Source: Flavobacteriales bacterium 33_180_T64 (GTDB lineage Bacteria; Bacteroidota; Bacteroidia; Flavobacteriales; Flavobacteriaceae). Taken from it: DNA of 64,000 nt. Position numbers and translations under genes: made by a program. The stretch covers positions 161,946 through 225,945 of the forward strand of contig MAAQ01000016.1 of NCBI GenBank assembly GCA_002162685.1. Direction: 5' to 3'. Each line of letters opens with the position of its first letter. Position 1 is the stretch's first letter. Below, piece after piece: positions 15,122 to 24,016 of this stretch. Below the pieces are notes generated by a model, which was given only the letters and a program-made list of their open reading frames with translations, made no database searches and had not been told where the DNA came from.

Positions 15122-15168
15122 TCCTGTACATGGAAACTTTAAAAACGAATAAACGCTAGTTAATATAA

Positions 15169-16467
15169 ATGTCAAAAGTTGAATTTAAAATGCCCAAATT
15201 GGGTGAGAGTATTACTGAGGCAACCATAATTACATGGTTTAAAAATGTTGGTGATACTATAGAAGAAGATGAAATGCTTGTAGAAGTCGCTACAGATAAA
15301 GTAGATTCTGAAGTGCCTTCAAACGTTTCAGGAGTTATCGAAGAGATTTTGTGTCGTGCCAATGATGTCATCAAAATAGGAGAGACCATTGCTATAATTA
15401 AAACAGATGGTAAGGTTTCAGTTTCTAAAAAGGAAACTGATAATAAAACAGATCAGAAAAAGGTTAAGCAAACCAAAACATCAAAAAAAGTAAAGCCTAG
15501 TCCTGTAGCTGCATCTGGACAATTTAATGTGTCAAATTCTAATACGTTCTTTTCGCCATTAATTATTAAAATCGCAAAAGAACATCACATTAGTTTTGAA
15601 GAATTGGCTAGAATTCCTGCAACAGGCCATGACGGTCGCTTACGGAAAAGTGATGTCTTTCAGTATATAGAAGATGGTAGACCATTTAAATTTGCACAAT
15701 CTGTAGTACAACAAGATCCAACAGCATATCGTATTCCACAGTTAAATTTTGACAAAGGAAAGGGAAAGGTGATAGAAATGGATCGCATGCGTCAGATGAT
15801 TGCAGATCATATGGTGTATTCAAAGCATACATCACCTCATGTAACGGCTTATGTTGAAGCCGATATGACTAATATGGTGAATTGGCGAAATGCCAACAAA
15901 CTTGCTTTTCAAGAGAAATATGGAGAACGTTTAACCTTTACACCATTGTTTGTAGAAGCGGTTGCAAAAGCGGTTAAAGATTTTCCTAATATCAATGCCT
16001 CAGTAGATGGTAAAAATATTATTGTAAAAGAAGATATCAATATTGGTATGGCTACTGCATTACCTAGCGGGAATTTAATTGTTCCAGTCGTGAGAAATGC
16101 TGATACAAAAGATTTAAAAGGCTTGGCTTCTGATGTTAATGCACTAGCTGTTAAAGCTAGAGAGAATAATTTAAAAGCAGATGATATTCAAGGGAGTACA
16201 TTTACAATTTCTAATGTTGGTACTTTTGGTAGTGTCATGGGAACTCCAATTATTAACCAGCCAGAAGTAGCTATTCTAGCTTTAGGTATTATAAAAAAAC
16301 GACCAGAAGTTATCACGACTGAAAAAGGAGATGAAATAGCGATTAGAAGTATGATGTACTTATCATTATCATTTGATCACAGAGTTGTTGATGGGTTTTT
16401 AGGCGGAAGTTTTGTGCGTCGTGTTGCTGATTATTTTGAGCAATTTGATGTTGATAGAGTGCTATAA
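15169..16467 (+). CDS. Dihydrolipoamide acyltransferase (E2) of a 2-oxoacid dehydrogenase complex
   Basis: Core acyltransferase of a branched-chain 2-oxoacid or related dehydrogenase complex. One lipoyl domain covers residues 1-80, with the lipoylated Lys44 in EVATDKVDSEVPS. An E1/E3-binding domain lies near 125-165 (FSPLIIKIAKEHHISFEELA). The catalytic domain fills the rest, with His404 in SFDHRVVDGFLGG. The 432-residue length fits an E2 with one lipoyl domain. It lies 90 bases upstream of the fused E1 gene. No E3 gene is present in the window. Exact substrate cannot be read from sequence by eye. Confidence 0.92.
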   Translation: MSKVEFKMPKLGESITEATIITWFKNVGDTIEEDEMLVEVATDKVDSEVPSNVSGVIEEILCRANDVIKIGETIAIIKTDGKVSVSKKETDNKTDQKKVKQTKTSKKVKPSPVAASGQFNVSNSNTFFSPLIIKIAKEHHISFEELARIPATGHDGRLRKSDVFQYIEDGRPFKFAQSVVQQDPTAYRIPQLNFDKGKGKVIEMDRMRQMIADHMVYSKHTSPHVTAYVEADMTNMVNWRNANKLAFQEKYGERLTFTPLFVEAVAKAVKDFPNINASVDGKNIIVKEDINIGMATALPSGNLIVPVVRNADTKDLKGLASDVNALAVKARENNLKADDIQGSTFTISNVGTFGSVMGTPIINQPEVAILALGIIKKRPEVITTEKGDEIAIRSMMYLSLSFDHRVVDGFLGGSFVRRVADYFEQFDVDRVL

Positions 16468-16547
16468 CTGAATTGTCATTCCGTATTTAGTGTGGAGTCC
16501 ATCAAGATATTATAAAAAATGAAAATTGATTCCTGTTTTTTCAGGAA
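16468..16547 (+). repeat. Spacer with a dispersed-repeat look and a hairpin before the E1 gene
   Basis: The spacer holds tgtcattccg followed later by attcctg/caggaat with a tttttt loop (16528-16547). Such 'cattcct...aggaat' words are commonly dispersed between genes in Flavobacteriaceae; this is from memory. The hairpin has no U-tract after it, so it need not stop transcription. Confidence 0.4.
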
Positions 16548-16556
16548 TAATAAATT

Positions 16557-18623
16557 ATGAATAAAGAGATATTAAAAAAAGGGTTTTCTAACTTGTGTAC
16601 TGCCAAAGCTATGGCAGAATTATACGAAGCTAATTTCAAACAAGTTTCAAAATATGTACATGCCACATCAAGAGGTCATGAAGCGATTCAAACTGCTTTA
16701 GGGATGCAGTTATTACCTCAGGATTACGCATTTCCATATTATAGAGATGATGCGATGTTATTATCATTCGGATTAGAACCTTATGATTTGATGTTGCAAT
16801 TATTGGCGAAAAAATCTGATCCTTTTTCTGGTGGAAGAACTTATTATTGTCATCCGAGTTTAAAAGATGATGATAAGCCTAAAATCCCACATCAATCTTC
16901 TGCGACTGGTATGCAAGCTATTCCTGCAACAGGTGTAGCGATGGGAATGCAGTATAAAGAATTACAAGGAATACCACATAGCGATTCTAGTAAGAGTGAG
17001 GTCATAGATCCACCTTTGGTGGTGTGTAGTTTGGGAGATGCCTCAGTAACTGAAGGCGAAATTGCCGAAGCTTTTCAAATGGCTGCCTTAAAACAAATAC
17101 CAGTTTTGTTTTTAGTACAAGATAATGGTTGGGATATATCAGCTAATGCTGAAGAAACGAGAGCGCAAAATGCTTTTGAATATGCGCAAGGATTTCATGG
17201 TTTAGATGCAATTACTATCGATGGAGCCAATTTTATTGAGAGTTATGAAGCCGTTGAAAAAGTCATCATAACCATGCGTAAAGAACGTCGGCCATTTTTA
17301 GTTCATGCAAAGGTGCCTTTATTAAATCATCATACATCTGGTGTACGAATGGAATGGTACCGTGATGATTTAGAAGAAGCTAAATCTCGTGATCCTTATC
17401 CTGTCTTAAAACAACAATTATTAGATAATGGGTTTTCTTCGGAAAACATTGAAGCTATAGAAATTTCCGCGGAAGCCAAAGTAAAAGCAGATTTTAAAAA
17501 GGCATTAAAAGAAGAAGATCCAACGCCTGAAGATTTATTCACGCACGATTTTGCGCCTACACCAATTATAGAAGAACAAGGTGAGCGTACACCTGAAGGT
17601 GCAGATAAAGTAGTGATGGTAGATTGTGCGCTTTTTGCTGTTGAAGAATTGATGAGAAAGCATAAAGAATGTTTGCTTTATGGTCAAGATGTAGGAGGAC
17701 GACTTGGAGGTGTATTCAGGGAAGCTGCAACATTGGCTCAAAAATTTGGGGATGACCGTGTCTTTAATACGCCAATTCAAGAAGCATTTATTGTGGGCTC
17801 TACTGTTGGTATGAGTGCGGTTGGATTAAAACCAATTGTTGAGGTTCAGTTTGCAGATTATATTTGGCCTGGACTTAATCAACTATTTACAGAAGTAAGT
17901 CGTAGCTGTTATCTTTCTAATGGAAAATGGCCGGTGAGTATGATTCTTCGTGTTCCTATTGGAGCATATGGTAGTGGTGGACCATACCATTCTTCTTCTG
18001 TAGAAAGTGTTATTACAAATATTAGAGGTATTAAAATTGCGTATCCAAGTAATGGAGCCGATTTAAAAGGCTTGATGAAAGCAGCGTATTATGATCCAAA
18101 TCCAGTAGTGATTTTAGAACACAAAGGTTTATATTGGTCAAAAGTACCTGGAACATTAACAGCAACCTCAGTAGAGCCTTCTGAAGATTATGTATTGCCT
18201 TTTGGTAAAGCTTGGGTGTTGCAGGAGATTTGGAAGCAAGAAGATGTTGAAACACTTACAATTGTAACTTATGGTATGGGTGTGCATTGGGCTTACAATG
18301 CTTCTGGAGAATTAGATATGCGAGATCAAATTGAGATTATCGATTTAAGAACATTGTTTCCGCTTGATGAAGACACAATTATGGCATCAGTTAAAAAAAC
18401 CGGAAAGTGTTTGGTTGTTACAGAAGAGCCTTCAAATAATAGTTTTGCAAGAGCTTTAGCTGGGAAAATTCAAGAAGAATGTTTCAAATATTTAGATGCA
18501 CCAGTAATGACTATTGGTAGTGAGAATATGCCAGCAATACCTTTAAACTCAACTTTAGAGCAAACGATGATTCCTTCTACAGAGAAAGTAAAAGATATGA
18601 TTACGCAATTATTAAACTATTAA
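16557..18623 (+). CDS. 2-oxoacid dehydrogenase E1, fused alpha and beta subunits
   Basis: Thiamine-diphosphate enzyme that decarboxylates a branched-chain 2-oxoacid (or similar) and passes the acyl group to E2. Residues 1 to about 330 form the alpha part, with the cofactor motif GDASVTEGEIAEAF...LVQDNGW. A charged linker (EEDPTPEDLFTHDF) leads to the beta part from about 355 to 688, with YGQDVGGRLGGVFREA and the C-terminal transketolase domain. Such single-chain E1 proteins are common in Bacteroidota. It pairs with the E2 gene just upstream. Confidence 0.92.
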   Translation: MNKEILKKGFSNLCTAKAMAELYEANFKQVSKYVHATSRGHEAIQTALGMQLLPQDYAFPYYRDDAMLLSFGLEPYDLMLQLLAKKSDPFSGGRTYYCHPSLKDDDKPKIPHQSSATGMQAIPATGVAMGMQYKELQGIPHSDSSKSEVIDPPLVVCSLGDASVTEGEIAEAFQMAALKQIPVLFLVQDNGWDISANAEETRAQNAFEYAQGFHGLDAITIDGANFIESYEAVEKVIITMRKERRPFLVHAKVPLLNHHTSGVRMEWYRDDLEEAKSRDPYPVLKQQLLDNGFSSENIEAIEISAEAKVKADFKKALKEEDPTPEDLFTHDFAPTPIIEEQGERTPEGADKVVMVDCALFAVEELMRKHKECLLYGQDVGGRLGGVFREAATLAQKFGDDRVFNTPIQEAFIVGSTVGMSAVGLKPIVEVQFADYIWPGLNQLFTEVSRSCYLSNGKWPVSMILRVPIGAYGSGGPYHSSSVESVITNIRGIKIAYPSNGADLKGLMKAAYYDPNPVVILEHKGLYWSKVPGTLTATSVEPSEDYVLPFGKAWVLQEIWKQEDVETLTIVTYGMGVHWAYNASGELDMRDQIEIIDLRTLFPLDEDTIMASVKKTGKCLVVTEEPSNNSFARALAGKIQEECFKYLDAPVMTIGSENMPAIPLNSTLEQTMIPSTEKVKDMITQLLNY

Positions 18624-18689
18624 AACAATTAATTTTAAATAAATTCTTTGAATGTTGTATATTGAACCTTTAATTCATTAACTAATATC

Positions 18690-19058
18690 ATGAAAAAACA
18701 ACTTTTATTATTAAGCTTGGCATGTTTTTTATTTGCAGGAAGCCAATTGTCTTTCGCTCAAACAAAAGTTGAGCAACAAAAATTATCTGTAAAAAACACA
18801 GCGTCTTCTGTGAAAAAGAATGCAGAGAAGGTCATTAATATGTTGGAGAGAAGCACGAAACTAAATGCTACTCAAAAAACTAGAATATACGATATTTTTG
18901 TTGCTGTAGAAAAGAAAATGGATGGTATTAATTCAATTAAAGATCCTGCAGAGAAGAAGGCTAAAAAAGGAAAATTGCAAACATATATTAATCAAAAATT
19001 GCAACATGTTTTAACTAATGAGCAATACGATTTATATCTTAAGAAAATAGCGAACTAA
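18690..19058 (+). CDS. Small secreted protein with an LTxEQ-type C-terminus
   Basis: A 122-residue exported protein with signal peptide MKKQLLLLSLACFLFAGSQLSFAQ. The mature part is lysine-rich and helical; TQKTRIYDIF and VLTNEQYDLYLKKI recall the paired 'L-x-x-x-Q' helices of Spy-like periplasmic proteins. The protein encoded at 32487-32816 ends in a similar way (ILSEEQYVNYLNLF). Function is unknown; a chaperone-like role would be a guess. A shared terminator follows. Confidence 0.75.
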   Translation: MKKQLLLLSLACFLFAGSQLSFAQTKVEQQKLSVKNTASSVKKNAEKVINMLERSTKLNATQKTRIYDIFVAVEKKMDGINSIKDPAEKKAKKGKLQTYINQKLQHVLTNEQYDLYLKKIAN

Positions 19059-19074
19059 GCGTTTTAGTTTATAA

Positions 19075-19105
19075 TAAAAAAGCGACCATAATGGTCGCTT
19101 TTTTT
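19075..19105. terminator. Bidirectional terminator between the small secreted protein and the SulP transporter
   Basis: aaaaaagcgaccat is followed by its reverse complement, giving a strong stem flanked by an A-tract and a T-tract. It can stop transcription from both converging genes. Confidence 0.85.
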
Positions 19106-19106
19106 G

Positions 19107-20786
19107 TTATATAGTGTATTCAGAAAGAGGTTTTGTGAACTTTTCAGGGTCGGCAGCTAAATGATATCTTGGGTCGTCAATATCTTCTATAATTACTTCT
19201 TTAAATTTAGGACTAGCCTTATGCATTAGCATTTTACAATCTTCACTTAAATGTTTTAGTTTTATAGATTTTCCTTCAGCTTGATACTTTTTGACTAAAT
19301 TAAAAATAGCTTCTAATGCAGAGTGATCACTCACACGAGATTCTACAAAATCTATTTCTACATTCTGAGGGTCGTTTTTAACATCAAATTTCGCATTAAA
19401 ATTTTGTATAGAACCAAAGAATAGTGGTCCCCAAATTTCGTAAGTTTTAGTGCCATTTGGTTGAATACGTTTGCGAGCTCTAATCATGGTAGCATTTTTC
19501 CATGCAAATACTAGCGCTGAAATAATTACACCAGCAATAACTGCAACTGCAAGATCTTGCCAAACTGTAATGGCGGATACAGCAATTAAAACAATAGCAT
19601 CTGATAGTGGGATTTTTCTAATAATTCTAAAACTACTCCATGCAAATGTTCCGATAACGACCATAAACATTACACCTATTAAAGCAGCAATAGGAATTTG
19701 TTCAATTAATGGCGCTCCAAATAATATGAAACAAAGTAGCGCAATAGCAGCAATGGCTCCAGATAAACGACCACGTCCACCTGAGTCCACATTAATAATA
19801 GATTGACCAATCATAGCGCATCCACCCATTCCTCCAAAGAATCCGTTGAGCATATTAGCACCACCTTGTGCTATACACTCTCTATTTCCGTTTCCTCTAG
19901 TTTCTGTCAATTCATCTATTAAGTTTAGAGTCATTAATGACTCTATAAGACCAATAGCTGCGAGTATAAATGCTGTTGGTAGAATTGTACTTAAGAAATG
20001 ACCATCAAGTGTGTTGAATAATCCAAAAATTTGATCTTGAAATGTCGGTAAACCACCTTCTAAGCCTTCTCCTCCTTTTTCAATTATAAAAGACCCAACA
20101 GTGCTTACATCTAAACCTCCGAAAATGGTGATGCATGCTACGACTATAATAGCAACTAACGCAGCTGGAACTTTTTTGGTAAGTTTAGGTAAACCAAACA
20201 TGATTCCCATAGTTAATCCAATAAAAGCCATCATTTTCCAAAAAGCAACATTTAAGAATAAAGCCGAAAACCATTCTAAAGTATTATTGAGGAAAGAAAT
20301 ATCTTTTGGTACAGCATTAGGAAACATTCCTAGCTGAGAAATAAAAATTACAATAGCTAAGCCATTAACAAATCCCATCATTACGGGGTGTGGGATTAAT
20401 CGAACAAACTTTCCAAGTTTGAAAACTCCTGCTAAAATTTGAATACCACCAACAAATAGTAAGGTAATAAAGAGCCATTGCAGACCTAGATTCTCCATTG
20501 GAGTGTCTAAATTAAGTCCAACTTCGTTTCCTTTTTGAATCAAATGAACCATAACGACGGCCATTGCGCCAGTTGCTCCAGAGATCATTCCTGGTCGTCC
20601 ACCAAAAAGAGCTGTGATAATTCCCATCATAAAAGCTCCATAAAGTCCAACTAAAGGAGGAATACCGGCAACAAACGCAAATGCAACTGCTTCTGGCACT
20701 AAAGCTAATGCTACAGTTAATCCCGAAAGAATATCGTTTTTTGGATTTTGGGTAAAGTTTTTTCTAGTTGTTTGACCTAATATCAT
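19107..20786 (-). CDS. SulP/SLC26-family anion transporter with STAS domain
   Basis: Inner-membrane anion transporter (sulfate, bicarbonate or related; substrate unknown). The N-terminal 400 residues hold many hydrophobic segments with the family pattern DILSGLTVALALVPEAVAFAFVAGIPPLVGLYGAF. A cytoplasmic STAS domain covers about residues 440-540 (VEIDFVESRVSDHSALEAI). The 559-residue length is normal. A -7 box lies just upstream. It converges on the small secreted protein gene and shares its terminator. Confidence 0.93.
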   Translation of the reverse strand: MILGQTTRKNFTQNPKNDILSGLTVALALVPEAVAFAFVAGIPPLVGLYGAFMMGIITALFGGRPGMISGATGAMAVVMVHLIQKGNEVGLNLDTPMENLGLQWLFITLLFVGGIQILAGVFKLGKFVRLIPHPVMMGFVNGLAIVIFISQLGMFPNAVPKDISFLNNTLEWFSALFLNVAFWKMMAFIGLTMGIMFGLPKLTKKVPAALVAIIVVACITIFGGLDVSTVGSFIIEKGGEGLEGGLPTFQDQIFGLFNTLDGHFLSTILPTAFILAAIGLIESLMTLNLIDELTETRGNGNRECIAQGGANMLNGFFGGMGGCAMIGQSIINVDSGGRGRLSGAIAAIALLCFILFGAPLIEQIPIAALIGVMFMVVIGTFAWSSFRIIRKIPLSDAIVLIAVSAITVWQDLAVAVIAGVIISALVFAWKNATMIRARKRIQPNGTKTYEIWGPLFFGSIQNFNAKFDVKNDPQNVEIDFVESRVSDHSALEAIFNLVKKYQAEGKSIKLKHLSEDCKMLMHKASPKFKEVIIEDIDDPRYHLAADPEKFTKPLSEYTI

Positions 20787-20808
20787 AATACTTGCGCTTA
20801 AAAGTCGG

Positions 20809-20816
20809 CAAAGGTA
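20809..20816 (-). promoter_or_regulatory. -7 promoter box of the SulP gene
   Basis: On the minus strand this reads TACCTTTG, a full match to TAnnTTTG, 22 bases upstream of the ATG. It lies after the terminator of the preceding minus-strand gene, so the transporter has its own promoter. Confidence 0.6.
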
Positions 20817-20858
20817 AGGTTTTAGAAATGAAGTCTAAAATACTTGGAGATATGAGTA

Positions 20859-20896
20859 TAAAAAAGCATCAATACATTTGTATTGATGCTTTTTTT
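20859..20896 (-). terminator. Terminator of the DUF4136 lipoprotein gene
   Basis: The stem agcatcaatac / gtattgatgct is flanked by A- and T-tracts. It stands 14 bases beyond the stop codon of the minus-strand lipoprotein gene and upstream of the SulP promoter. Confidence 0.85.
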
Positions 20897-20909
20897 AATG
20901 TGCTTAATT

Positions 20910-21464
20910 TTATTCCTTAATTTCTGGTGGATATTTCTCCATAACTTTTGAAACAAATTCTTTAATTCGCTCTTCTTTTTTTTCTGTATTTTTTGATAGG
21001 TACCCTGTTCCCATTCCTTGCCAGATCAATTCTTTTTTATTGGCATCTATAAGGTCTATAAATAAAGTGCCTTCAGATCTACTAGAAACAGTAGGTTGGC
21101 CATTCCATCCCCAAGCACCAGTTCCCCATCTGTAGCCATTCCATCCCCAAGTTCCAACGCCCCAATTATTGTTATAAACATCAACACGTTGTTGGGATTT
21201 TGTAAATATACTTACTAGGATATCTGGGTTTTGAGATTTTGTAAAGCCTTTAGCTAATAATTCTGTTTCAATAGCTCTTAAGATTCTTTTTTTGTCTAAA
21301 TCACTAATTTCAGCTTTGTCGATTCCCGTTTTGAAAAAAGCAAAGGTTTTATAATTATTAAAATCAGCTTTCTTATCATAGTCAGCAGCTGTTTTTACTG
21401 AACTACAAGATAAGATCATCAAAGCGATCATCACAATTGGAAATAATTTGAGTAACTTTTTCAT
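20910..21464 (-). CDS. DUF4136-family lipoprotein
   Basis: The signal peptide ends in a lipobox (ALMILSCSS), so the protein should be lipid-anchored. The DUF4136 pattern is seen in YDKKADFNNYKTFAFF near the start, LRAIETELLAKGFTKSQNPDILVSIF in the middle and GTLFIDLIDANKKELIWQGMG near the end. A tryptophan/glycine-rich stretch (VGTWGWNGYRWGTGAWGW) lies between. Function of the family is not known. It follows hutU by 19 bases on the same strand and ends at a clear terminator, so it may share the hutU transcript. Confidence 0.88.
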   Translation of the reverse strand: MKKLLKLFPIVMIALMILSCSSVKTAADYDKKADFNNYKTFAFFKTGIDKAEISDLDKKRILRAIETELLAKGFTKSQNPDILVSIFTKSQQRVDVYNNNWGVGTWGWNGYRWGTGAWGWNGQPTVSSRSEGTLFIDLIDANKKELIWQGMGTGYLSKNTEKKEERIKEFVSKVMEKYPPEIKE

Positions 21465-21483
21465 GTTTATGCCTGTTTAATGG

Positions 21484-23484
21484 TTATAACGAGTTTAGTA
21501 AATCATCATCGACCATATTTGGGAGTGTTACCTTTAAATTTGGTTCTACTTCCATTGCACGTTTGATAGCAAAAATAGCTTCATCATTTCGTGCCCAACT
21601 TCTTCTAGAAATTCCATTGTTGACGTCCCAAAATAACATACGTTTTAATCGAGTCGATGCTTCTTTACTACCATCAATAACCATACCAAAGCCACCATTA
21701 ATAACTTCTCCCCAGCCTACACCACCACCATTGTGAATGCTTACCCAAGTTGCTCCTCTAAAGCTATCTCCAATAACATTATGAATAGCCATATCTGCTG
21801 TAAAGCGCGAACCATCATAAATATTGCTGGTTTCCCTGTAAGGAGAATCTGTTCCTGACACATCATGATGATCTCGACCTAAAACTACAATACCTATATC
21901 TCCTTTAGAAATTGCTTTATTAAAAGCTTCGGCAATTTTCATGCGTCCTTCAGCATCTGCATAGAGAATTCGAGCTTTAGAGCCTACTACTAATTTGTTT
22001 TCTTGAGCGCCTTTTATCCATTGAATATTATCTGCCATTTGCTGTTGGATTTCTTGAGGAGAATGTTTTTTTATCTCTTCTAGAACTTCACAAGCAATCG
22101 CATCAGTTTTTGCTAAATCTTCTTGTTTCCCTGAGGTACAAACCCAACGGAAAGGTCCAAAACCATAATCAAAACACATAGGGCCCATAATGTCTTGAAC
22201 ATAGGATGGGTATTTGAAATCAATCCCATTTTCAGCCATAATATCGGCTCCTGCTCTAGAGGCTTCTAAAAGAAAAGCATTTCCGTAGTCGAAAAAGTAG
22301 GTGCCTTTAGCTGTGTGTTTGTTTATAGCTGTTGTATGTCTGCGTAGAGTTTCTTGAACTTTTTCTTTAAACAGTTTAGGATTGCTTGCCATCATATCGT
22401 TAGCCTCATCAAAAGGTATGTCAACAGGATAGTAGCCGCCAGCCCAAGGGTTATGAAGTGATGTTTGATCACTTCCTAAGTCGATATGAATGTTTTCTTG
22501 ATCAAATTTTTCCCAAACTTCTACAATATTGCCTAGGTAGGCAATTGATATGGTTTCTTTTTCTGCTTTAGCTTTATTTACACGACTGACTAGATTATCC
22601 AAATTGGTGATTTTTTCATCTATCCAACCTTGATCTAAACGCACTTGAGTGATTTTTGGATTTACTTCAGCACAAACAGTTATGCATCCAGCAATATTAC
22701 CTGCTTTTGGTTGTGCTCCAGACATTCCTCCTAAACCAGAAGTTACAAAGAGATTTCCTGTAGGGGATTTTTTTATTTTCCTAAATCCGTTGAGGACTGT
22801 AATTGTTGTTCCGTGAACAATTCCTTGAGGGCCTATATACATATAGCTTCCAGCAGTCATTTGTCCATATTGAGTTACGCCCAAAGCATTATATTTTTCC
22901 CAATCATCAGGCTTAGAGTAGTTAGGTATCATCATGCCATTGGTAACTACAACTCTAGGAGCTTCTTTATGACTAGGGAATAAACCCATTGGATGACCCG
23001 AATATATCGTTAATGTTTGCTCGTCTGTCATTTCAGACAAATATTTCATTGTTAATCTATATTGTGCCCAATTTGAAAATACACCACCATTACCTCCATA
23101 AGTAATTAACTCATGAGGATGTTGCGCTACAGCATAGTCTAAGTTGTTTTGTATCATTAACATGATTGCTGCAGCCTGTTTAGATTTAGCAGGATATTCA
23201 TTTATAGGTCTTGCATGTATTTTGTAATCTGGACGCAATCTATACATGTATATTCTTCCGTAGGTATCTAGCTCATTTTTAAATTCAGGTAATAGTGTTT
23301 CGTGTTGTGATTTGTCAAAATAACGTAGCGCATTTTTTAAGGCTAATTTTTGTTCTTCCGAAGATAAAATAGCTTTTCGTTTTGGCGCATGGTTTATAGA
23401 AAGATCGTAAGGTTTCGATTCTGGTAAAACATTAGGTATCCCTTCTTTTATTTGTTCCTGAAATGATAGTGTTGTTATTGGCAT
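21484..23484 (-). CDS. hutU: Urocanate hydratase
   Basis: Second enzyme of histidine breakdown: adds water to urocanate to give imidazolone propionate, using tightly bound NAD. Recognisable blocks are GQMTAGSYMYIGPQGIVHGTT, GLGGMSGAQPKAGNIAG and SIHNGGGVGWGEVINGGFGMV. At 666 residues it is about 110 longer than the classic bacterial enzyme (about 557), as is usual in Bacteroidota. No other hut gene is in the window. Its ATG shares one base with the stop codon of the small cysteine-rich gene upstream. Confidence 0.95.
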   Translation of the reverse strand: MPITTLSFQEQIKEGIPNVLPESKPYDLSINHAPKRKAILSSEEQKLALKNALRYFDKSQHETLLPEFKNELDTYGRIYMYRLRPDYKIHARPINEYPAKSKQAAAIMLMIQNNLDYAVAQHPHELITYGGNGGVFSNWAQYRLTMKYLSEMTDEQTLTIYSGHPMGLFPSHKEAPRVVVTNGMMIPNYSKPDDWEKYNALGVTQYGQMTAGSYMYIGPQGIVHGTTITVLNGFRKIKKSPTGNLFVTSGLGGMSGAQPKAGNIAGCITVCAEVNPKITQVRLDQGWIDEKITNLDNLVSRVNKAKAEKETISIAYLGNIVEVWEKFDQENIHIDLGSDQTSLHNPWAGGYYPVDIPFDEANDMMASNPKLFKEKVQETLRRHTTAINKHTAKGTYFFDYGNAFLLEASRAGADIMAENGIDFKYPSYVQDIMGPMCFDYGFGPFRWVCTSGKQEDLAKTDAIACEVLEEIKKHSPQEIQQQMADNIQWIKGAQENKLVVGSKARILYADAEGRMKIAEAFNKAISKGDIGIVVLGRDHHDVSGTDSPYRETSNIYDGSRFTADMAIHNVIGDSFRGATWVSIHNGGGVGWGEVINGGFGMVIDGSKEASTRLKRMLFWDVNNGISRRSWARNDEAIFAIKRAMEVEPNLKVTLPNMVDDDLLNSL

Positions 23485-23645
23485 TACTTTTTTTTTAAAG
23501 TATTTTTATTAAAACCGTAAGGACAATGTCTACATCCGCTTTCACAACAGTATCCTCTTTTTAAGTGGTATTGTTCTGTGAAGCAACGATAGCCCTCAGT
23601 TGTTAAGTAATAATCTCCCTCTTCTAGTGGAATTATCTTCTTCAT
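23484..23645 (-). CDS. Small cysteine-rich protein (DUF5522-like), coupled to hutU
   Basis: A 53-residue protein that begins MKKIIPLEEGDYYLTTEGYR and carries a compact cysteine motif CCESGCRHCPYGF at residues 33-45, with a further Cys21. The pattern fits the small DUF5522 family, whose role is unknown; metal or iron-sulphur binding is an inference from the cysteines. The stop codon TAA overlaps the hutU ATG by one base (TAATG), so the two should be translated together. A strong -7 box stands just in front of its ATG. Confidence 0.82.
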   Translation of the reverse strand: MKKIIPLEEGDYYLTTEGYRCFTEQYHLKRGYCCESGCRHCPYGFNKNTLKKK

Positions 23646-23649
23646 ATTA

Positions 23650-23657
23650 CAAAGATA
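23650..23657 (-). promoter_or_regulatory. -7 promoter box in front of the small cysteine-rich gene and hutU
   Basis: On the minus strand this reads TATCTTTG, a full match to the consensus. Only four bases separate it from the ATG at 23645, so the transcript would start at or next to the start codon and be leaderless or nearly so. Confidence 0.65.
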
Positions 23658-23692
23658 ATGTAAATTGGAAAGATTTTTGATTGTTCAAGGAT

Positions 23693-24016
23693 ATGGTTTT
23701 AATTTCTAAATATATGGTACCAAAAGGTTATACAGGGATAACTATTTATCCTTTTATTTTTTTAAAATACGACGCTTTAAAAACGGATAGTATTTTAATT
23801 AATCATGAGCGTATTCATTTAAGACAACAACGTGAGTTATTGATTATTCCTTTTTATATATTTTATTCTATTGAATTTTTGACACGACTAATCACATTGA
23901 GAAATTGGAAAAAAGCGTATAAGAAGATCTCATTTGAAAGCGAAGCATATGATAATGAAAAAGACCTTAACTATCTAAAATCAAGGCCTTTTTTTAGGTT
24001 TATAAAGTATATGTAG
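23693..24016 (+). CDS. Small HExxH membrane-associated protein, putative metallopeptidase-like
   Basis: A 107-residue protein from ATG 23693; a TTG at 23681 would add four residues but is less likely. It has an HERIH motif (His38, Glu39, His42) of HExxH type, then a hydrophobic segment LLIIPFYIFYSIEFL and a conserved-looking tail FESEAYDNEKDLNYLKSR. The acidic residues downstream could supply a third metal ligand. I know similar short proteins from other Flavobacteria but not their function. It diverges from the hutU unit, and its stop codon lies directly against the stop of the large T9SS protein gene on the other strand. Confidence 0.75.
   Translation: MVLISKYMVPKGYTGITIYPFIFLKYDALKTDSILINHERIHLRQQRELLIIPFYIFYSIEFLTRLITLRNWKKAYKKISFESEAYDNEKDLNYLKSRPFFRFIKYM

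Noticed and set aside
19471..19806. Plus-strand frame opposite the SulP transporter
   Set aside because: Alanine/isoleucine-rich shadow of hydrophobic codons on the other strand.
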